From the NCBI GenBank assembly GCA_035291025.1, contig DATDTB010000092.1, positions 1 through 8,938 on the forward strand: a stretch of 8,938 nucleotides of DNA, given 5' to 3'. The DNA comes from DATDTB01 sp035291025. GTDB taxonomy: Archaea; Iainarchaeota; Iainarchaeia; JAFGOX01; DATDTB01. Under the pieces are notes generated by a model, which saw only the letters and a program-made list of their open reading frames with translations, ran no database searches and was not told where the DNA came from. A program made the position numbers and the translations under genes. Below, piece after piece: positions 1-6,570 of the stretch (positions are counted from its first letter, which is position 1; the number at the start of each line of letters is the position of its first letter).

Positions 1-410
1 GCCCCGTGGGCGATTTTTACCACAAGCTTGCCGCGGGCGAAAAGCCGGAACTGAAGACAAAGCGGGGGTTTCAGGTCGGCGTGGTGATCGCGGTGCCGCC
101 GTTCCCCTACGACGACTACAAGGACTTCAAGAAGTACTCCGAGGGAGCTATAGTCTTGTTCAAGAAGGAAATGAGTGAAGGAGTTCACTTGGGTGACGTG
201 AAACTCTTTGAAGGCGACTGGGTGCTTGCCGGGACTATTGGCTATGCGTTGGTCGTGACTGGCTCCGGTTCAACCGTGGAGGACGCCAGGAGACTTGTAT
301 ATAACCGCGTCAACAACATACTCATTCCAAACATGTTTTACCGCACGGACATCGGCTCTAGGTGCACTGAGGACATTGAAAAGCTCATGACGTGGGGCTA
401 CTTGTACTAG
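1..410 (+). CDS. purD: Phosphoribosylamine-glycine ligase, C-terminal part (partial at 5' end)
   Basis: PurD (GAR synthetase) joins glycine to 5-phosphoribosylamine using ATP, an early step of de novo purine synthesis in the cytoplasm. Only the last ~136 codons are here. The frame is already open at the window edge (codons from base 3), so the GTG at base 6 is internal rather than a start. Visible are a GDFYHKLAAG segment typical of the end of the ATP-grasp region, then the GARS C-terminal domain with VVIAVPPFPY, GYALVVTGSGSTVEDAR and the hallmark NMFYRTDIG near the end. In the family this last motif is the well-conserved (Y/F)RxDIG. The gene ends in TAG at 408-410 and overlaps the convergent minus-strand gene by 4 bases, leaving no room for a separate terminator. 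Family call is from remembered conservation; the missing N-terminal ATP-grasp half cannot be checked. Confidence 0.85.
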   Translation, partial: PVGDFYHKLAAGEKPELKTKRGFQVGVVIAVPPFPYDDYKDFKKYSEGAIVLFKKEMSEGVHLGDVKLFEGDWVLAGTIGYALVVTGSGSTVEDARRLVYNRVNNILIPNMFYRTDIGSRCTEDIEKLMTWGYLY

Positions 411-1093
411 CGCCCCTTGGCGTGGTGCTGGAATGGCGAGAACTTGTTGTACAAGTCCGAGAGCTTTTCGTGGACTTCCCTGAATTTCGAGACGTCGAAG
501 CCCTCGCTTTCCAGGTAACCCAGTTCGGCCAGCAGGTACGCGTGCCTTTCGTCTTCGAGGACTGCGCGGTGGTAGCTGAGCTCGTTCAATAAGTGCTCGT
601 TTAATTCCTTTGAGCGCAGCTTTGCCATTACTTTCAGGACTTCCCTTCGGTATTGCTTGTCCAGGTAAAACAGGGCGTGGGCCGCTTCGTGCTTGAATGT
701 GTCAGTAGAGTCGTCTCCAACTGTTCCAATTATGTAAAACTTTTCCCTGCGGTCCTTGAACAGTTCCAGGAACTCTTTTTCCTCGGCGCTCAATGGGTTG
801 AACTTGCCTTCGTAAAAGTCCTTCAAGGCCTTGGAGGGGATGTTGAAGCCGTCCCATTCCTCGTAGTAGTCGAAGACGCCGCGCCGCGCCGCGTACCACG
901 CCTTGAATTCGTCGAAAGTGAAGACCTTGCCGCGGAAGTGCGGGGACTCGAAGTGTTCCTCGAACCGCAGGAACGTCTTCGCCAGCGCTTCCTGCGAGGA
1001 AAACTTGACGTGGACTATTCCCAGGGGGAGCTCTTCCACCCCTATTATCACCTTCGGCGCCGCCTCTTTTTCGCCTGCCTTTCCTGTTTCCAT
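407..1093 (-). CDS. Unrecognised protein with HExxH zinc-metallopeptidase signature
   Basis: I do not recognise the family. The 228-residue protein has no signal peptide or obvious membrane segment and is rich in charged and aromatic residues. Its notable feature is HEAAH at residues 135-139, preceded by DTFK and followed by ALFYLDKQYR, in a predicted helix; this matches the HExxH zinc-binding/catalytic signature. Acidic candidates for a third metal ligand lie downstream in ELSYH (171-175) and EDERHAYL (180-187), a spacing seen in gluzincin-like enzymes. Residues 118-130 (KFYIIGTVGDDST) form a probable strand just before the helix. The ATG start lies 10 bases after the stop of the Mre11-like gene, so the two are very probably cotranscribed; no clear Shine-Dalgarno sequence is seen in the gap. 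The 3' end overlaps purD by 4 bases. A metal-dependent hydrolase role is inferred only from the motif. Confidence 0.7.
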   Translation of the reverse strand: METGKAGEKEAAPKVIIGVEELPLGIVHVKFSSQEALAKTFLRFEEHFESPHFRGKVFTFDEFKAWYAARRGVFDYYEEWDGFNIPSKALKDFYEGKFNPLSAEEKEFLELFKDRREKFYIIGTVGDDSTDTFKHEAAHALFYLDKQYRREVLKVMAKLRSKELNEHLLNELSYHRAVLEDERHAYLLAELGYLESEGFDVSKFREVHEKLSDLYNKFSPFQHHAKGR

Positions 1094-1103
1094 AAGCGTT
1101 CAG

Positions 1104-2399
1104 TCACTGCATTTTTTTCTCGAGGATTTTTTCGTGAAGCAGCCTCCACGCTTCCTCGGAGTCGCTTTCGGAAAGCAGCTTGAACAAGGACTCAACGTCC
1201 AAGTTCCCCGGCAAGTCGCGTTTTTCGTCGAAGCCAGCCGCCTTCAACTCTTCCATGAGCAGCTGCATGCCGAGTTCTTCGACGGAGGGCTTGCTCTTGT
1301 GCAGTTCCCTTAAGTTGAGTATTTTCTCGCGCAAGGACTCCGAGGCCAGTTCCTTGCTCAGTGAAAGGATTGCTTTTTCCTTGAACTCGCCTTCCACGCC
1401 TCCCAGTTCAACGTCTTGCGCCTTGAAGCCCTTGGCCAGGCTCCCCCTTATTCTGACGCGGATCAACGGCTTCCTGTGCAGCTTTTGCGCGACGCACTGG
1501 GCAATGAACTCCCGCGTTTCCTTCACTACCTGCCTTGGCTCGGCGCCGCTTGGGTTGAGTTCTTTGTAAAAGAAAGGCCTCGGAGTGGAAAGGTCGCGCG
1601 AGTAAACGCGCTTGGACTTGGTTTCAAGGAAGTACACGCGTTTCGGGATTTCGCTTTCGAGCTTCTTCATCTGCGTCCTCACAGTGCTGCCGGGCATCAA
1701 GAACGTCGTGCCCCTGAACGGGATTTCCTGCGCCCAGTGAAAGTGCCCGTTGACGTACAAGTCAAACCCTTCCGGCAAGTCTGAAAGGGAAACGAACCCG
1801 TTTTCGTCGTCGTAAGCGGGAATGAAGTCCTTGAACGTCTGGTGCAAGGCAAAGACATTGCACGCGCCAGGCTCGGGCTTGAGCTTGCCGCGTTCCTTCA
1901 ACGACGAAAGCGCCGCGGTGACGTACGCGTCAGGCATGCCGCCCACGCCGAAAATGGAAAGTTTTTCGCCGTCTTTTTCCAGCAACGCGTTCTCGCCGTG
2001 CACGTGCACTATGAAGCCCGCCGCCTCGACTACTTCGAGGGGGTTCTTGAACTCCTTCGTGCGGTATTCGTGCGTGCCGTGAATCGCTATTATGGGGAAG
2101 CGGAACGGCGGCTTCCCGTTTTCCGTGAACCTCGCGTTCCTGCCGCCCTTTGAAACGACTTTGGCGCAGTCCTTTTTCCACTCCAAGTTTTTGACGTCGG
2201 AAAACAAGGCCATTGCCCGCTCCATCACTTCTGGCCTGGGAGTGCGTTCGTCGAAGACGTCCCCGCACAATAACACGCAGTCAGCCCCCTCGCTTGCCGC
2301 CAATTGGAATGCCTCGCGGCACTGCAAAAACGAGTCCTCCCTTCTCTCTGTTTCCCACGAAAAGCCCAGGTGCGTGTCCGAAAAGATGGCCAGCTTCAT
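1104..2399 (-). CDS. Mre11/SbcD-like metallophosphoesterase (DNA repair nuclease subunit)
   Basis: Calcineurin-like phosphoesterase of 431 residues, close to archaeal Mre11 length. Mre11 is the Mn-dependent nuclease that works with Rad50 on DNA double-strand breaks. Metal-ligand motifs appear in order: D8-T-H10-L-G, C-G-D47-V-F-D, G-T-H110-E, L-H186-Q, and N-G-H219-F-H221. The third motif is normally GNHD; here Asn is Thr and Asp is Glu, so either a metal ligand differs or this is an Mre11-like paralogue subfamily. Residues ~225-290 form the capping segment with MPGSTVRTQ. The C-terminal ~90 residues are charged and helical (ELHKSKPSVEELGMQLL), resembling the Rad50-contacting tail region of Mre11/SbcD. 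No rad50, herA or nurA is in the window; instead the partner gene is the HExxH protein 10 bases downstream. A TATA-like box centred ~26 bases upstream of the ATG and the absence of a Shine-Dalgarno sequence suggest a leaderless mRNA. Confidence 0.85.
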   Translation of the reverse strand: MKLAIFSDTHLGFSWETERREDSFLQCREAFQLAASEGADCVLLCGDVFDERTPRPEVMERAMALFSDVKNLEWKKDCAKVVSKGGRNARFTENGKPPFRFPIIAIHGTHEYRTKEFKNPLEVVEAAGFIVHVHGENALLEKDGEKLSIFGVGGMPDAYVTAALSSLKERGKLKPEPGACNVFALHQTFKDFIPAYDDENGFVSLSDLPEGFDLYVNGHFHWAQEIPFRGTTFLMPGSTVRTQMKKLESEIPKRVYFLETKSKRVYSRDLSTPRPFFYKELNPSGAEPRQVVKETREFIAQCVAQKLHRKPLIRVRIRGSLAKGFKAQDVELGGVEGEFKEKAILSLSKELASESLREKILNLRELHKSKPSVEELGMQLLMEELKAAGFDEKRDLPGNLDVESLFKLLSESDSEEAWRLLHEKILEKKMQ

Positions 2400-2420
2400 T
2401 TCACGAGGAAGGAGTGAAAA

Positions 2421-2429
2421 GTATTAAAG
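2421..2429 (-). promoter_or_regulatory. TATA-like box for the Mre11-like gene
   Basis: The minus strand reads CTTTAATAC here, centred ~26 bases before the ATG at 2399. Archaeal TATA boxes usually sit about 26 bases upstream of the transcription start, which places the start on or next to the ATG. This fits a leaderless transcript, since no GGAGG- or GGTG-like site precedes the gene. Based on position and composition only. Confidence 0.45.
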
Positions 2430-2502
2430 CCATCGCCTCCCCCGCCTTCTTTGGGCAACCTCGCCGCCGGCCTGGCGCGCAAGGCTTCCGGCGCGAATGA
2501 AT

Positions 2503-2513
2503 CTTTTAAAAAG
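2503..2513 (+). promoter_or_regulatory. TATA-like box in the divergent spacer
   Basis: CTTTTAAAAAG stands out in a GC-rich stretch and is nearly palindromic, so it could work in either direction. On the plus strand it predicts a start near base 2538. The geranylgeranyl-reductase-family gene starts at 2679, so a transcript from here would have a ~140-base leader or be a separate small RNA ending at the T-run at 2611. A weak GC hairpin (arms 2466-2473 and 2482-2492, with a bulge) lies just upstream. I found no tRNA, box C/D or H/ACA RNA in this 279-base spacer. Confidence 0.35.
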
Positions 2514-2589
2514 CTTACGTGGTTACTTGTTTTCCGTTAAGCAAAACCCTTGACTGGGGCGCAATGCCTTGTCTTTTCCCCTGCAAGGG

Positions 2590-2611
2590 AGCCGCGGGCT
2601 TGGCTTTTTTT
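2590..2611 (+). terminator. Short stem plus T7 run, terminator-like
   Basis: AGCC (2590-2593) can pair with GGCT (2602-2605) across an 8-base loop and is followed by seven T residues (2605-2611). A small TCCC/GGGA hairpin lies just upstream (about 2576-2589). It resembles an intrinsic or U-tract terminator, yet it lies in a divergent spacer 67 bases before the plus-strand start codon, where no annotated transcript should end. It could end a small RNA, attenuate the downstream gene, or be a T-rich promoter element. The stem is only 4 bp. Confidence 0.3.
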
Positions 2612-2669
2612 ACCCCCCGTTGAATTGCGCGCAGCCCTTCGATGAAGTGAAGCTAGTTTTTTTGCGAGT

Positions 2670-2673
2670 GGTG
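2670..2673 (+). promoter_or_regulatory. Ribosome binding site deciding the 2679 start
   Basis: GGTG, within GAGTGGTG, sits five bases before the ATG at 2679. It complements the archaeal 16S rRNA 3' end (consensus GGAGGTGA) and supports the longer N-terminus over the internal ATG at 2736. The same GGTG-plus-five-bases layout precedes pyrH. Confidence 0.6.
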
Positions 2674-2678
2674 TTCAA

Positions 2679-3959
2679 ATGACCGAGGAATCAGGAATTC
2701 AAGGCCAAGGCCAGCAGGCAGCGCCTAACCCGTCAATGGAATACGACGTCATAGTCGTTGGCGGCGGCCCCGGCGGCTCGACTGCGAGCGTGTTGCTTTC
2801 AAGGAAGGGCTTCAAGGTATTGTTGCTGGACAAGGCCAGGTTCCCGAGGGACAAGACTTGCGGCGACGGACTCTCGGGCAAGACGGCAAAGCAGCTCCAA
2901 AAGCTGGGGCTGATCCCGGAAATCGAGGCCAACCCCTCGGCGAAGATGACCGGGGTAATGTTTTCCGCGCCCAACGGGCGCATCTTGGACGTGCCCGTGC
3001 CTGAAGGCTCGGGCGTTGACGGCGGTTACTGCTGCCGCAGGCTGGTTTACGACAACATCTTGTTCCAGAACGCGAAAAAGCAGGAAAACGTGACCGTGAT
3101 GGAAGGCTTCACTGTAACGGACTTGCTGCGGGAGGGAAACCAGGTCACAGGAGTTGTAGGCGCAAGGCTTGACGCCAAGGAAACGCTTTCATTCAAGGCC
3201 AAGGTAGTTGTCGGGGCCGACGGCGCGCATTCCTTTGTGGCAAAAAAAATAGGCGCCCTAGACCTAGACCCAAGGCACACCATCATCGCAATCCGTTCCT
3301 ACTATGAAGGCGTAACCGGGATGAAGGACCGCATCGAGCTCCACTTCGTCCCCGAAGTAATGCCAGGCTATTTCTGGATATTCCCGTTGGAGGGGGGAAA
3401 GGCAAACGTCGGGCTGGGACTCGTGATGTCGGACTTCCAGAAAAAGAACTTCAAGTTGGACGAGAAAATGTTTGAAATAATCAAGAACAACCCCTTGTTC
3501 AAGGAACGCTTCAAGGACGCCAAGCTAATCCAAGGCACGCTCAAGGGCTGGACGCTGCCCGTCGGCTCCAAGTTCAGGAAAATGCACGACGACGGAGTCT
3601 TATTGGTTGGCGACTCGGCTGCATTGATTGACCCAATTTCCGGCGAAGGAATCGGGAACGCCATGGTCAGCGCAGAAGTCGCGGCAGGCGTAATAGAGAA
3701 GGCTTTCCTTGCAGGCGACTTCACCAAGAACACCTTGAAGGAGTACGAGGAAACAGTGAAGAACTTGCTTGGCCACGAGCTCCAAATTAGCTACAAGCTC
3801 CAGAAAACCCTGAACCACCCGTGGCTGTTGAATTACTTGATGTGGAAGGCCGAGAAAAGCAAGCGCCTACAGCACTACATTTCAATGAGCCTCGTCAAGG
3901 CCGAAGCCAAGCAGGAATTCAACGACCCCTTGTTTTACCTCAAGATGCTCTTCATGTGA
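2679..3959 (+). CDS. Geranylgeranyl reductase family FAD-dependent oxidoreductase
   Basis: Flavoprotein of 426 residues, the usual size for archaeal geranylgeranyl reductases, which saturate the isoprenoid chains of archaeal membrane lipids (digeranylgeranylglycerol phospholipids) at the membrane. Motifs in order: dinucleotide-binding GGGPGGS (28-34) with D51 ending the second strand; PRDKTCGDGLSGK (56-68), a family hallmark whose Cys lies near the flavin; GADGAHS (179-185); PGYFWIFP (229-236), the substrate-side motif; and GDSAALIDPISGEGI (311-325), the second FAD motif. The first 19 residues are a Gln/Gly/Pro-rich tail not needed for the fold; an internal ATG at 2736 gives the compact form, but the GGTG site supports 2679. 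The gene converges on the GNAT gene with only 7 bases between stops. The exact substrate (archaeol lipids, menaquinone side chain or another polyprenyl) cannot be read from the sequence. Confidence 0.88.
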   Translation: MTEESGIQGQGQQAAPNPSMEYDVIVVGGGPGGSTASVLLSRKGFKVLLLDKARFPRDKTCGDGLSGKTAKQLQKLGLIPEIEANPSAKMTGVMFSAPNGRILDVPVPEGSGVDGGYCCRRLVYDNILFQNAKKQENVTVMEGFTVTDLLREGNQVTGVVGARLDAKETLSFKAKVVVGADGAHSFVAKKIGALDLDPRHTIIAIRSYYEGVTGMKDRIELHFVPEVMPGYFWIFPLEGGKANVGLGLVMSDFQKKNFKLDEKMFEIIKNNPLFKERFKDAKLIQGTLKGWTLPVGSKFRKMHDDGVLLVGDSAALIDPISGEGIGNAMVSAEVAAGVIEKAFLAGDFTKNTLKEYEETVKNLLGHELQISYKLQKTLNHPWLLNYLMWKAEKSKRLQHYISMSLVKAEAKQEFNDPLFYLKMLFM

Positions 3960-3966
3960 GAGCTTT

Positions 3967-4587
3967 TCAGCGCCGCGTTCTCTGCAGCCTCTTGGGCAGC
4001 CTTTCCATTAAGGCCTTCTGGAAAGCCCGCGCGATTTTCCCCAATTCAGGCCTTTCCCTGAAAAGCGCTTCCCTTTCCAATGCCCTTTTTTCCCTGCCGC
4101 GCTCGGGGAGTTTTTCAGTCTTCTCGTAATGGAAGAACGCGAACGCTGCCTTGCTGGGCTTCAAGCCCAAGCCTTCCAGTAACTTCCTGCCCTCAGGTGT
4201 TCCGGCGATTGCGTCAATTTTCACCTTTCGCGCCCGGGAAACGCCGTCAATTGCCGCCACGGCCCCCGTTGTTGCGGTCCTCCAAAGCAATTGGCCTATA
4301 CCGCGCCTCCTATAGCCTTCTTCTACGAAGACGTTCGCCGGCGGCAGCCTTGCCTTGCTGAAAAATCCAAAGAATGGAAGCGGCCGCGAAACGTGCCCAA
4401 CCACCCTGCCGCTGGCAGTGTCGCGGGCCACGACGAGTATTGTTTCCCGCAAGCGCTTCCCTTCCAGTTCGCCCAACTCCTTCAGGCTCTCGCGCAAGTG
4501 AGGGTCCCTCTTGACGGCTTCCTCGAACTCTTCACGAGTAGCTATCCCCACTTCAATGCCCGTAGTTTTAAGCTTCACAGCAGTCAT
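3967..4587 (-). CDS. GNAT-family N-acetyltransferase
   Basis: Protein of 206 residues. GNAT enzymes move an acetyl group from acetyl-CoA to an amine. The core is seen as ILVVARDTASGRVVGHVSR (50-68, strands 2-3), then motif A, NVFVEEGYRRRGIGQLLW (85-102), in which R94-R-G-I-G is the (Q/R)-x-x-G-x-(G/A) pyrophosphate-binding loop. EGRKLLEGLGLKPSKAAFAFF (132-152) matches the motif B end where the chain reads 'gr-fyeklGF'. The last ~50 residues are a highly charged helical extension outside the core. The frame extends upstream without a real start; I chose ATG 4587, 14 bases after the alaX stop, with GGGTG eight bases before it. A GTG at 4605 would overlap the alaX stop in the same GTGA style as another junction in this operon. 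It is the last gene of the operon. The substrate is unknown; a Rim-like protein or tRNA acetylation role is possible but unsupported. Confidence 0.78.
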   Translation of the reverse strand: MTAVKLKTTGIEVGIATREEFEEAVKRDPHLRESLKELGELEGKRLRETILVVARDTASGRVVGHVSRPLPFFGFFSKARLPPANVFVEEGYRRRGIGQLLWRTATTGAVAAIDGVSRARKVKIDAIAGTPEGRKLLEGLGLKPSKAAFAFFHYEKTEKLPERGREKRALEREALFRERPELGKIARAFQKALMERLPKRLQRTRR

Positions 4588-4601
4588 TTCCCAGCACCCA
4601 T

Positions 4602-5345
4602 TCACGCCAGTTCGTAAGTTATCCTCTCGCGTTCCCTGCCCTTGTTTTCCTTCCCGGTTATCCTGATGCGGCCTACTTCGCCTAGGCTCGAAACATGCGT
4701 GCCGCCGCACGGGCACAAGTCGTGGCCCTCGATTTCAATGACGCGCACGCGCGTCACTGACGCGGGCAGCTTCAACAAGTCCGTCCTCCGCGGGTCCGTC
4801 TTCCTGAGCATTTCGTCCTTGTCCATTTCGTAAACCTTGACGCGCGCGCCCTCGGCGAGGAGCTTGTTGCTTTCGTCCTCCAGTTGCTTCAAGGTTTCCG
4901 GAGTGAACTTTACTGGCGTGAAGTCAATCCTGCTCTCGTTTTCGTGCAATTGGTTGCCGGCAGTGGAAAGCCCCCACAGCTTCATTGCCACGAACGACAC
5001 GAGGTGCTGTGCGGTGTGCATTCGCATGTGCTTGTGCCTGCGCTCCCAGTCAACCACGCAGTGAACGCGTTCGCCCGCAGTGAAGGGCTTTTGCCCCGCA
5101 GCCAATTCCAAGTAGTGCAGTATTGGCCCCTTTTTCTGCACGTCCTTGACGCGCACTCGTTCCCCGTCCCCCCTCACTAGGAAGCCAGTGTCGTGGTCTT
5201 GCCCGCCGCCCGTGGGGTAGAAAACGGTCTGGTCCAACTCGACGTACTCGCTTGAGGCGTTCGTCACGACGGCGTCGCATTCGCGCAAGTAACAGTCATT
5301 CAAGTACAAGAGGTTTGTGGCGTCCATGAAATAACTAGGTTTCAT
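4602..5345 (-). CDS. alaX: Alanyl-tRNA editing protein AlaX (AlaX-M type)
   Basis: Freestanding trans-editing enzyme that hydrolyses mischarged Ser-tRNA(Ala) or Gly-tRNA(Ala), homologous to the editing half of alanyl-tRNA synthetase. It is 247 residues, fitting the medium AlaX class that has the N-terminal glycine-rich domain but not the long C-terminal region. Motifs: FYPTGGGQDHD (42-52), the Gly-rich motif; H110-T-A-Q-H114, first zinc pair; and C211-P-C213-G-G-T-H217, giving the C-x3-H second zinc pair. All four zinc ligands are intact, so activity is expected. The ATG at 5345 overlaps the methyltransferase stop as ATGA, implying translational coupling. Its place with UMP kinase and a methyltransferase suggests a general translation/nucleotide housekeeping operon. 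Confidence 0.93.
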   Translation of the reverse strand: MKPSYFMDATNLLYLNDCYLRECDAVVTNASSEYVELDQTVFYPTGGGQDHDTGFLVRGDGERVRVKDVQKKGPILHYLELAAGQKPFTAGERVHCVVDWERRHKHMRMHTAQHLVSFVAMKLWGLSTAGNQLHENESRIDFTPVKFTPETLKQLEDESNKLLAEGARVKVYEMDKDEMLRKTDPRRTDLLKLPASVTRVRVIEIEGHDLCPCGGTHVSSLGEVGRIRITGKENKGRERERITYELA

Positions 5346-5863
5346 TCCTTTGTTAAAACTAGCCTTAACTGTTTTCCGGAACGGCGGTGGGTAATTACTT
5401 CTTCAGCTTCCTTCAAGTGAAACTTTCCCCTTGCCTGGAAGTCTTTAATGCATTTTTTTAAGAGTTCTGTTTGCCTGCTGCGAGCTGCTTGTAGTACAAC
5501 GAGGCTGCCGCCGGGAACCAGAACCCTGTGTGCTTCTTCCAAGGTGTCCTGAAAATTTTTCCAAGTCCGGGGCTTGTTGGAAGCGAAGAAGTTTTCAGCT
5601 GTCACTTCCCTGACTGAGTTGTTGCGCAGAGGTAGGTGGCTTGAATGACCCTTGGCGAGTGAAACGTTTGAGAGCCTGCGCGCCCTAGCCCAGTCCGCGG
5701 CCCTGAACGCGTGCGGGCCATGCAACTCTATGCCGATAAAGCGCGTGTGAGGCCTTTTTTCCGCTCTTTCCAGTAGTTTTTCTCCAAAACCAGGCCCTAA
5801 GTCCAGTGAAACTCTTTGCCTTGCAAGCTCTTTCTTTGCGGGCCGCGGCATTTGAAGAGTCAC
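5342..5863 (-). CDS. Class I SAM-dependent methyltransferase, TrmB-like
   Basis: Rossmann-fold methyltransferase of up to 173 residues. SAM-binding motif I is VSLDLGPGFGEKLLERA (18-34), with E46 ending strand 2 in FIGIELHG. HLPLRNNSVREVTAENFF (76-93) is the motif II/IV region, and AHRVLVPGGSLVVL (111-124) is the strand-5 motif. The stretch from motif I to FIGIE strongly recalls tRNA guanine-N7 methyltransferases (TrmB), but the protein is shorter than typical TrmB and I cannot identify the TrmB catalytic segment, so the substrate is open. The frame begins with GTG at 5863, overlapping the pyrH stop as GTGA. An ATG four codons later (5851) is an equally plausible start, with GAGTG about nine bases upstream. 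It is followed by alaX with an ATGA overlap. The context with AlaX makes a tRNA substrate attractive but this is inference. Confidence 0.75.
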   Translation of the reverse strand: MTLQMPRPAKKELARQRVSLDLGPGFGEKLLERAEKRPHTRFIGIELHGPHAFRAADWARARRLSNVSLAKGHSSHLPLRNNSVREVTAENFFASNKPRTWKNFQDTLEEAHRVLVPGGSLVVLQAARSRQTELLKKCIKDFQARGKFHLKEAEEVITHRRSGKQLRLVLTKE

Positions 5864-6537
5864 TCTACTATCGTTCCCTTGAACTTTTTACCCTCAAGGA
5901 GCGCCTCGAAGTTTTTCAAGTCCGAAATCCGGAGGAACGCGGTCCTGATCTTGGAGCGCCGCAGGAACACTGCGCCAACCAAGTCCATTATCGCGCTGCT
6001 CCCCGCGCGCCGGTCGTCGTTGCGCACTATTTCCAATAGCTCTGCGTGCTTTAGCCTTTCCAGTTTCCTCGCCTTCGGGTTCGTCTTCGGGTTGTCAGTG
6101 TAAACGTAGTCAACGTCCTTACCGATGATTATCAAGTCAGCGTCCATCATTTCCGCCGTTTCCACTGCTACCGCGTCAGTCGTTTGCCCGGGCATGAAGC
6201 CACCCAGCACAGCAATCTTGCCGGTGGCTAACGCGCTCTCCAAGTCGTCCAAGTCGCGCACGGGGTGCCCGTAGGCCGCGTCGCCCAATGCCGAGATGAT
6301 CATGCGCGCGTTCAAGCGCGCGGCCTCTATTCCGACCATGTCCGCCTGCGCCTCCGTGGCTCCCGTCTTGCGCAGGGCGTCAGCGTAAACCCGCGCAGTC
6401 CTTCCCCCGCCGCAGACTATGGCAAAGGAGTGCCTCCATTGCTTTTTCGTCAGCAGGCCAGCCAGCTTTTTCGCGAACTCGTGGTTGGGCTCGCTTGGGC
6501 ACAACGTGCTGCCGCCGAGTTTTAGCACGATTTTCAT
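5860..6537 (-). CDS. pyrH: UMP kinase, archaeal type (amino acid kinase family)
   Basis: Phosphorylates UMP to UDP with ATP in pyrimidine nucleotide synthesis. 225 residues, the usual size for archaeal UMP kinases. Motifs: KLGGS (6-10), phosphate-binding start of the fold; CGGGRTARVYADALR (42-56); D66-MVGIEAARLNAR (66-78); LGGFMPGQTTDAVA (111-124), the UMP-site loop; and GKDVDYVYTDNPKTNP (139-154), the nucleotide-binding segment, followed by KGTIVE at the C-terminus. The family usually reads T-N-V-D-G-V-Y in the fifth motif, so K-D-V-D-Y-V-Y is a variant. An in-frame TTG at 6555 would add six residues, but the ATG at 6537 gives the conserved N-terminus and has GGTGGTG five bases upstream. It is the first gene of a four-gene operon. 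Confidence 0.92.
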   Translation of the reverse strand: MKIVLKLGGSTLCPSEPNHEFAKKLAGLLTKKQWRHSFAIVCGGGRTARVYADALRKTGATEAQADMVGIEAARLNARMIISALGDAAYGHPVRDLDDLESALATGKIAVLGGFMPGQTTDAVAVETAEMMDADLIIIGKDVDYVYTDNPKTNPKARKLERLKHAELLEIVRNDDRRAGSSAIMDLVGAVFLRRSKIRTAFLRISDLKNFEALLEGKKFKGTIVE

Positions 6538-6542
6538 GAAAA

Positions 6543-6549
6543 CACCACC
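6543..6549 (-). promoter_or_regulatory. Ribosome binding site of pyrH
   Basis: The minus strand reads GGTGGTG five bases before the ATG at 6537. It selects that ATG over the in-frame TTG at 6555, which would lie upstream of the site. Confidence 0.65.
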
Positions 6550-6570
6550 AGCCAAGAATGAGAGAAAAAG

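Noticed and set aside
6..8. GTG as start codon of the first plus-strand gene
   Set aside because: The frame is open upstream to the window edge and the protein begins mid-domain, so this is an internal codon of a truncated purD.
653..1313. Plus-strand open frames over the Mre11/HExxH pair
   Set aside because: Opposite-strand shadows of genes whose minus-strand translations carry clear motifs; no recognisable domain on the plus strand.
2430..2678. tRNA, box C/D or H/ACA RNA in the divergent spacer
   Set aside because: No T-loop (GTTCRA) with an acceptor stem, no RTGATGA/CTGA box pair and no ACA-tailed hairpin could be found; GATGAAG at 2641 has no matching D box.
4588..4716. N-terminal extension of the GNAT protein to 4716
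   Set aside because: The extra 43 residues are the alaX C-terminal codons read in another frame, Arg/Gly-rich and without homology features; the GNAT fold begins after ATG 4587.
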